From NCBI GenBank assembly GCA_037903475.1, contig JBAJFG010000644.1, forward strand, positions 124,001-188,000: a stretch of 64,000 nucleotides of DNA, in the 5' to 3' direction. This DNA comes from Ancylostoma caninum. Lineage: Eukaryota; Nematoda; Chromadorea; Rhabditida; Ancylostomatidae. The notes beneath the pieces are model-generated. The model was not told the DNA's origin. It ran no database searches and worked only from the letters and a program-made list of their open reading frames with translations. A program made the translations under genes and the position numbers. Positions 56,731 through 64,000 of this stretch are shown one piece after another (the stretch's first letter is position 1; the number at the start of each line of letters is the position of its first letter).

Positions 56731-57379
56731 TGTATGTATACAAAAGGCAGCACGAGTCGAAATCCTCGACTCGGACCTGAGCTGCGAACCCTAAAGTAGG
56801 GGTCGCGCACATCACGAATCTGCAAGGAACACACACAGTAACAACGTACCTGCAGAAAACGGCGAACTGCCGTCGCGTGCACGCCCGGTCGCCCAGTGTT
56901 TCGGAGTGCCCGACGCGCCAGCTTACGCATTTTAACGTATGCGGGCTGCTACCGATTCCCTTTCCCCGTGCTGGGACCCATTTGCGCACGCAGGGCGCCG
57001 CCGGAACACTCGCCGGCGCACGGAAGGCAGCATCGCGTTTTCCCGGCTTTCTCGGGTGTTTTACGCGATTTCACCACCGGATATGAGCAATACACCCCCA
57101 AAAACCGGCGAAATCACAAACACGATAGTTTTGACGGGTGCTAAGATAAGCTAACAATGGGTAAAAGGGCTGCAGCGGATATGCATACCAACTCGTGGAG
57201 GTTTGTGTGAAACTCTCAAAAATCTACCACAGAGGATCGATGACGGCCGCTGAATGTCGGTAGTAGCATTGCGTAGATGAATGAATATCAAGTTGTGGGA
57301 ATACATGTGCAATCAATTCGAGCAAAATAAAAAAAAATACTTTTGAAGTAACAGTTCAAGTCTTGGATCCACGACATGC
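56731..57379. other. gene-free stretch, GC-rich in part
   Basis: GC-rich sequence at 56750-57110 with overlapping open frames on both strands. No product is recognised. It may be another repeat fragment. Confidence 0.35.
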
Positions 57380-58740
57380 ATATTATTCATTCAGTACCAT
57401 TTGTGTTCATACAATGTTTCCTATTTTCCGTTTCTGTGAGAGTTGAACCCATGGCGGAATACATCGACGCGAAGAAGCGGCTCAATAAGTTCGCTTTATC
57501 CAGATCATTATGACTGATACGTCCATCAATATCAACCAAAGCGTTCACGGTTTTCTTTCTTTTCAAAATAGTACTAATGTGAGCATATAAATTCTTCACA
57601 TTAACTGAACTCGCAAGTTCCCGCTCCTTATAGGCCAGGAAGCGCTTTAGGTGAAAGTTGAAATTATCACAAGTTGCTTTATATTTCGCAGATGGAGTGG
57701 GTCTTCAAGTTCTTCGAACAAACTTTGCTTTTGATAGTAGAGGTTGCGTATATGTTCGTGGTAGTTCATAAAACTGGGCTTGACCCTTTCGAAAGGGGCG
57801 AAGCGCTTGATGAGATCAAGCAAGATATTTGTGAACCTCTCATACACGTCATCGATAGGCTCATAAGCGTTAAAAGTGCGAAGCCAATCAATACGTGTAA
57901 GTTCATTGGCAATCGATTTACAATTGGCACGGCCGAAATCGAATTGTGGAATAATTCTACCAGAACTGAGGAACAGCCTAGTGGGGATAAAGAACATACA
58001 TTAGAAATAAGGTCTCTAGGACCTAGTATCACATCCAAGACAAAATTACCACAAGAAATCCACAAAATGCTCTGGAGATAAAGACGAGAAGAAATTTGAA
58101 AATTGCTGCGCGGGCATTTTTAGACACCTTGTTTTCCCAATCAATATCCAAATTTAACTCTCTTAGAATACATTCTTGAGTAGGGACGTAATTCAAATCA
58201 GAGAGGAGCTCCAACAGTTGTGTATCATTATCTGCATTATGATTTGGTGGACGGTAGACAAGCACAAAACGACTGGACTCAAAATGGTTGAGATTTATGT
58301 CCAAACGTAGAACGTCAGCAACAAGGTTTCGTGCATTAAACTCAACCCTCTTTACTTAAACATCGAATGCACTATAGCAGACACACCGCCACCTCTTCTT
58401 TTTGATCTGTCTTTTCGAAAAACCTTGTAAGGCAAGTCGATAACAATCTCCTCATCTGCGATATTACTATTGAGCCACGTCTCGATCAAAAAGATAACAT
58501 GTGGTTTAGGCATGGATAAAAAATACTGAAGGTTAGAAATCCTGTTCGTAATACTACGGGCATTTAGCAACAAAGAGGTGAAATTCTTCAAACTATGTGC
58601 GTTTAGGCCCTTTTTTTAATCGAAGAACTACGAGTAGCTGGGATATCACTGACTCTTACTACCTCATTGTTATAAACAACAAAGACACGTTCGCCATTAT
58701 GATGTAATCTGTTTTTGTCCGTGGATTGTCGCGGTCACGT
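57380..58740 (-). mobile_element. CR1-like LINE, endonuclease part only
   Basis: Minus-strand pieces in several frames, in element order: NARSITNRISNLQYFLS, HVIFLIETWLNSNI and RRGGGVSAIV (58591-58352), then FVLVYRPPNHNADN and LNLDIDWENK (58304-58029), then LDVILGPRDLISNVCS (near 58035), linker sequence (57997-57647) and NGRIS-like pre-RT sequence (57599-57387). These match the apurinic-type endonuclease of CR1/jockey LINEs. Frame changes and the altered catalytic region (RELN where GDFN is expected) show decay. The reverse transcriptase is absent, because the element stops near 57380. LINE copies normally lose the 5' end, so loss of the 3' half implies a later deletion or rearrangement. Confidence 0.8.
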
Positions 58741-58749
58741 TAAATAAAG

Positions 58750-58926
58750 TTATTGCATTTTGCCAAAACAGTTGCATTTGTTGCAATTCATTGCTTTTTT
58801 TTTGCAATGCAATGCATTATAATTGGTGTCATTGCATTTTTTTCAATGCATTGCATAAAATGCAATGCATTAAATTGAATGCATTGACAAAAAATGCAAT
58901 GCATTGCAACTAATGCATTGCATTGT
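58750..58926. repeat. TGCAATGCATT-type palindromic satellite, left block
   Basis: About ten overlapping occurrences of AATGCATTGCA/TGCAATGCATT lie within 180 bases, spaced by short AT-rich links. The same phrases resume at 61,937-62,012 on the far side of the RTE insertion. Confidence 0.85.
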
Positions 58927-58930
58927 CTTT

Positions 58931-58952
58931 TGTTCAATTACCCAAGTTTGAG
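58931..58952 (+). other. SL1 spliced-leader-like sequence
   Basis: Twenty of 22 bases match the nematode SL1 exon, including an exact CAATTACCCAAGTTTGAG except its first base, and GTAC follows where the SL RNA has GTAA. Nothing beyond resembles an SL RNA (no Sm site), so this is not an SL RNA gene. It could be a leader copied onto a retrotransposed transcript, or chance similarity within the satellite. Confidence 0.45.
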
Positions 58953-59089
58953 GTACTCAAACGCATCGCGTCGTATCTGTTGCGGGGGAAAATGCAAAGA
59001 AATGTTTTCGTTTGTTAATTTTACATTAAATACAATGCTAAATGAAATAATAAATGAAATATATTAAACGCAATCCACGGATCTCCCTC

Positions 59090-61945
59090 ATACGAGGGAT
59101 CCCAGCCGGTTACGCACGCTTGCATCGGAGGCTTCCATCGAGGATTTGATGATGCAGGCCAGGAAGATCAGGTACGACGTCATCGGACTGACCGAGACGA
59201 GGAGATACCGACCACTGAACGCCACCTTCGACACTGGAGAAGAACTGTTCCCTGGAACCTGCGACAGTAGAGGAGTTGGTGGAGTCGGTGTCCTCGTCAA
59301 CACGAACTTGGTCATGAACATCGACTCATTCGAACACCTGACAACCCGAATCGGACGTTTGCGGTTGAGAAGATGTGAATCAATACCAGCCTTGACAATC
59401 TTCGTCGCTTACGCTCCAACATCCAGCTACGACGAAGGGGATATCGAGGCCTTCTATATGGACTTGGAGAAGTTCTACAGGGAAGACCACACATTCTACA
59501 AGATCATCGTTGGCGATTTCAACGCCAAGATTGGTCCTAGGAGAACGGCTGAAGAACTTCACATCGGTACCCACGGCCTGCAGTGGAACGAACAGGGAGA
59601 GAGGCTGTCTGAGTTCATCATGACGACGAAGACCATCCATGGTAACTCACAATTTCAGAAGCCAACCTCCCTACGCTGGACGTGGGAGTCACCCGGTGGA
59701 GAGTACAATAATGAAATTGACCACATCATCGTCAATCGAAGGTTCTGCCTGACCGACGTCGGTGTTGTACCAAAGTTCTACACCGGATCCGACCATCGCC
59801 TCCTTCGTGCAAGATTCTTCTTCTCACGCAAAGGAGAGAAAGCCGTGAAGTTTAAGAGAGGGAATTCCAAACCCGTCATCAATTGGGATCTTTTCACTTC
59901 GCTATCCGGCTTCTGGGAAGATGCGGTTGTCGACAACATCGACGAAGAGTACGATCAGCTTGTACAGCATCTCCGCGACAGCGCAAAGAGCGCCGAGGGT
60001 TCAAGAGTCACCAAGAGACAACTGTCTTACGAGACCCTCGAGCTTATACGCCAGCGTGGAGCCGCGAGAGCCGCAGGCAACTACCAGCTAACGTCCGAGC
60101 TCGCAAAACGGTGCAGAGAAGCGAAAAAAGAAGACCTCAAGGAGAGACGAGCAGCAGTGTTGACCGAAGCCGCAGAGGCAGGGAGAAGCATTCGCTGCGC
60201 CAGCCGAGGCTTCGCCAATCGCAAGACCAAGATGTCCGCTCTCCGGCGCCCAGACGGAACAATTTCTTCATCAAGACGGGTAATGGAGAAGGTCATCTAC
60301 GACTTCTACTCGGATCTCTTCGATAGCCACGTCCACCTCCCTCAATGTCATCTTAGGGAGGACGGGTATGTTGTCCCATCGGTTCTCCCTTCCGAAATCC
60401 GACATGCCATCAAGTCGGTGAAGAATCGTACAGCACCGGGCCCCGACAGGATCCGACCGGAACATCTGAAGAACCCACCGCCAATTCTCATTACGACCTT
60501 GGCTAAGCTTTTCACGCGGTACCTGTCGGAATACAAGGTACCTAACCAATGGAAGACCAGCAGGACCGTGTTGCTGTACAAGAAGGGAGACCCGCAGGAT
60601 ATTGGCAATTATCGCCCCATCTGCCTACTGTCCGTCGTCTACAAGCTTTTCACGCGTGTGATCCTCAATAGGATCGAAAGGACACTAGACGAGGGACAGC
60701 CGTGCGAGCAAGCAGGGTTTCGAAAAGGATTCAGTACGATCGACCACATACACACCGTCACTAGACTCATCGAAGTATCGCGAGAGTATAAGATGCCCCT
60801 CTGTCTCACGTTCATCGATTTGAAGAAAGCCTTCGACTCTGTTGAGACAGAAGCGGTGTTGGAAGCCCTGGGCAACCAGGGCATACCTACTCAATACATC
60901 AAGGTATTTCGTGAGCTCTACAGCAACTTCACGACCAGGATTTCTCCATTCTACGACGACATCACCATCGACGTCAAGAGAGGGGTTCGGCAAGGCGATA
61001 CGTGTCGCCAAAACTATTCAGCGCCACTCTCGAAGACGTCATGCGGAAACTGGAATGGGATAGCATGGGAGTGCAAGTTGATGGCCGGCGACTTAGTCAT
61101 CTTCGCTTCGCTGACGACATCGTTCTCATAACACCAACCATCAGCGAAGCGGAACAGATGCTGGCCGACTTCGAGGACGCGTGTGGAAAGATTGGTCTCC
61201 AGCTGAATCTGACGAAGACGATGTTCATGAAGAACGGATGGGTCCCGGATGCCCCATTCTCGCTCAACGGAACGACCATATCCGAATGCTCCAGCTACGT
61301 ATACCTAGGTCGGGAAGTCAACATGATGAACGACCTCGCTCCAGAGCTGGGCAGGAGGAAACGAGCGGCTTGGGGAGCCTACAAGAGCATCGAGGACGTA
61401 GTGAAGAAGACGAAGAACACCAGACTCCGTGCCCACCTCTTCAACACAACCGTTCTCCCTGCTTTGACCTACGCCTCAGAAACCTGGGCGTTGCGCAAGC
61501 AGGATGAGAATGCGGTCAGCGTCGTCGAACGCTCCATCGAGAGGGTGATGCTAGGAATAACCCGCCTCACGCAAGTGAGGGCTGGAATACGGAGCTCCAC
61601 CCTTCGTCAACAATCGAAGATCAGGGACGCTGCCGCTTACGCCAAGTTGAGTAAGATTAGGTGGGCCGGACACGTGATGCGTTTAACGACAACCGTTGGA
61701 CAAGAGCCGTCAGCGACTGGACTCCACGGGACGTTAAGCGCACGACAGGAAGACCACCGACCCGATGGTCAGACTTCTTCACGAAGTCCTTCAAGGATAG
61801 ATACGATGCTCTCCGTGTCCCTCGAACGGACAGAATCCATTGGACAACTCTGGCTCGCGAGAGGGACAAATGGAAGGATTGCTGGCGCCCGCTCGGTATA
61901 CCCGAAGATCAACGGGAGTCAAGGTGATCAAGGTGATTAAATGCA
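59090..61945 (+). mobile_element. RTE-clade retrotransposon, nearly complete, inactive
   Basis: A frame from about 59100 encodes an apurinic endonuclease (DVIGLTETRR, VGGVGVLVNT, IVGDFNAKIG, NEIDHIIVNRR, GSDHRLLRARF) and a reverse transcriptase (APGPDRIRPEHL, IGNYRPICLLS, AGFRKGFSTIDHI, TFIDLKKAFDSVE, GVRQGDT). The palm motif FADDIVL and the C-terminal block follow in a second frame (61002 on), and the last about 80 codons lie in a third frame ending at TGA 61925-61927. Two single-base deletions, near 61001 and 61682, break the protein. The end shows TCAAGGTGA repeats (61919-61936), the usual short-repeat tail of RTE elements. The first endonuclease residues are missing or diverged, indicating slight 5' truncation. 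Confidence 0.93.
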
Positions 61946-62012
61946 ATGCATTGACAAAAATTCACCGCATTGACAAAAATTGCGACCCATTGCAGCGAAT
62001 GCATTGCATCTA
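61937..62012. repeat. TGCAATGCATT-type satellite, right block
   Basis: AATGCAATGCATTGACAAAA, GCATTGACAAAAATTGCG and GAATGCATTGCAT lie here. They match phrases in the left block at 58,750-58,926, so the RTE interrupts or abuts one satellite. Confidence 0.8.
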
Positions 62013-64000
62013 TTTTGGTTCAATTTGTCAGGACGTAGGCGTTGATACCACGTCGAGGATGCTGTAAAGCCATGTGTACCACGCATCCGTGTGTAACATG
62101 CGGAGGCGGACGTGAGCCGTATAAAAAGACACTGGAGAGAGCAACGAGAGCTCATCTCCTCCATCCCCCCTACCATGCGGTGATCATGGTAACCTTCCCC
62201 TTTCCATCCTTATCATATCGTTATCTTCTTATATAATAAACATTAATAATCAAAGTCTATCATCACATCCTGAACTCCCGTCATATCAGGAAAGACCTAA
62301 TCAGTCTAATCCTGACATGGAGATCCCGGAGAGAATTTTATTTAAATATTAACCCCGAGAAAAGCCGAAACCAAAGTTCTTTTCCCTTCTTTGAAGTAGT
62401 CTCTGGAAAATCCACCATAAGACTTTTCTTTTTCAACATTTTTTTATAATTATATGGACTTTCTTGGTTCAAAATTCCCCCTCCATCCCAATTCTGAGCT
62501 TCTTCCAACCGTGGACGCACGGATCGAACGAAAGTGAGTATTTTTTTCATAAATACTGAACTAACATGTTTGCTGTGATTCATATGCTCAAATAACATTG
62601 CAGTAACGTCTGCAAATGCTTCGTATACTGAGAATTAGTAGAAAAATTGTCGAATTCTGGAATTTTAGAAAAAGTGTTAAATTGTCGAAAAAATAGAGTC
62701 CTGGCGACGAGTGCCCTGCTTATAATGATGAAGAATATTGTGGAATATATGTTTTTCCCTAATACAAATGAAATTATTGTCTACTCAGTTCCTTTCAATT
62801 TTTGTGTAGTACTTTATTTAGTACAAGAATTTCATCCCCTTGATTCAGTGGCTTTGCATATGGACTTAGCTTGCGTAGCTTTGTTTCATATGCACTTAGT
62901 AGCCGACTGAAAATATATGGGAGAGGATTTATTCGAAATTTTAGCAGAAAATTTGTGATTCGTTCCGATTTTCTCGCTGTCAGTTTGTTTACGTACTTTT
63001 GTAAACCGTTAATTCGTGCAGTCCACAAAATTATGGATGCACAATTAAATAATACTTCTGTAGTATTTTATTTCTTTGAGGTTATTAAACATTTTTAAGC
63101 AATGGACTCAGTCGCCGTTACGCATGCATAATTTTTTGGCCAACATAAAGCTAGCAATTAATTAAGATCCAGAGAGAAACATGCTCGCATTCGCATAGTT
63201 GGATCTCCTTTAAATTTGACACACTCAGAAATAGATTTCTCACAAGTTTCGCAATAAACAGCTGCCGTGGACTTCGCCCCGAGCAAAATAGCTGTCATTA
63301 ATAAAAGGGGAAAGCAAACGTTTTCCGCCAACGCTTACGAAACGTAAGCAACTGTCTATCCAAGACAGATCCAAAAAGCCACTGAACAATCAGCAGACGC
63401 TTTTACAACCCATCCGCGCTCACTTTGAAGACATCCTCCACCTATCCGGGCCGAGGCTTCGCAACAAAAAAAATCCTTTTTACTACATAGCATGTTAGGT
63501 ATTCTGTATGATTCATACTCTAATGATGGTCAAATATACCGTGATAGGAAAGCCTATCTAAGTAAATACTCTGTTGAGTCAATAAGTTCTGTCCCAGAAT
63601 TAAGAGCGAATGTTTTCGACACTCGATGACACATTGAGCAAGTTCATAATGGAACATCTAATGATGGTACAAAACGCAGTAAGTCTTGTTCAGAATACAA
63701 GCACATAAATCACGCGGCTGCGTAATTTTCAACTTTTTTTCAAAAAAAATTCTCTTTTTTTAGTCCACTATTTTCTCTTTTTTCTTTCCTATGTCACTCA
63801 AATTTTGTAGGAATTTTTCGCAGAGGTATAATTAAAGGAAAAAATCGAGATAATTTTGTAATTCGAACAAAACAGCATGAGAGATTTCGATCTTATCACT
63901 AAGTAGTCTGAACAGTGAAATGTGTACTATAGAGCACATAGAATTCGTTGAGCGCTAGAAATATATCACAAACTCGAAAAGAGAAAAAAAAGAAACGCCG
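62013..64000. other. gene-free stretch
   Basis: No gene or repeat was recognised. It is AT-rich, with short open frames on both strands and no motifs. Confidence 0.45.

Noticed and set aside
58931..59060. A genuine SL RNA gene
   Set aside because: Only the 22-base leader matches. The downstream SL RNA body, Sm-binding site and stem-loops are not present.

Overview
This window looks like nuclear DNA of a strongylid (clade V) nematode, probably a hookworm-type parasite. The evidence is a classic cuticle-collagen gene, short exons with TTTCAG acceptors, an RTE-type retrotransposon closely resembling families I recall as abundant in hookworm genomes, and a near-match to the nematode SL1 spliced leader. 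The species call is inference; the nematode call is firm.

Layout. Positions 1-37,070 contain no gene I can support. This arm is filled with fold-back repeats, MITE-like inverted-repeat elements, a 2.1 kb mariner-like non-autonomous transposon (10,021-12,136) carrying a 90-bp tandem array, a CR1-type LINE tail (8,185-8,812), relics of other LINE 3' ends, two long (AC)n tracts, a 59-bp minisatellite and an (ATAAT)n microsatellite. Positions 37,077-56,249 hold one large plus-strand gene, glutamine:fructose-6-phosphate aminotransferase (GFAT). I resolved it into 21 exons whose phases agree throughout and which give a 693-residue protein. Its second intron (about 8.0 kb) contains a complete three-exon cuticle collagen gene on the opposite strand (38,614 down to 37,614) with a TATA box. 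Other GFAT introns carry Penelope-like element (PLE) pieces, a short MITE and a copy of a segment of the 10 kb transposon.

Positions 56,250-62,012 are a transposon cluster. It holds a third copy of a ~260-bp MITE, a minus-strand CR1-like LINE endonuclease fragment lacking its reverse transcriptase, and a palindromic TGCAATGCATT-type satellite. The satellite lies on both sides of a nearly complete RTE retrotransposon disabled by two single-base frameshifts. A 20/22 match to the SL1 leader lies between the left satellite and the RTE. Positions 62,013-64,000 show nothing recognisable.

The two host genes share a plausible tissue context but no proven link. GFAT makes glucosamine-6-phosphate for UDP-GlcNAc (glycoproteins and chitin), and the nested collagen builds cuticle. 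I do not see a wholly new biological system. The most unusual items are the antisense collagen nested in GFAT, the structured 2.1 kb transposon, the Penelope fold-back with a hammerhead-like motif, and the SL1-like sequence beside the RTE.
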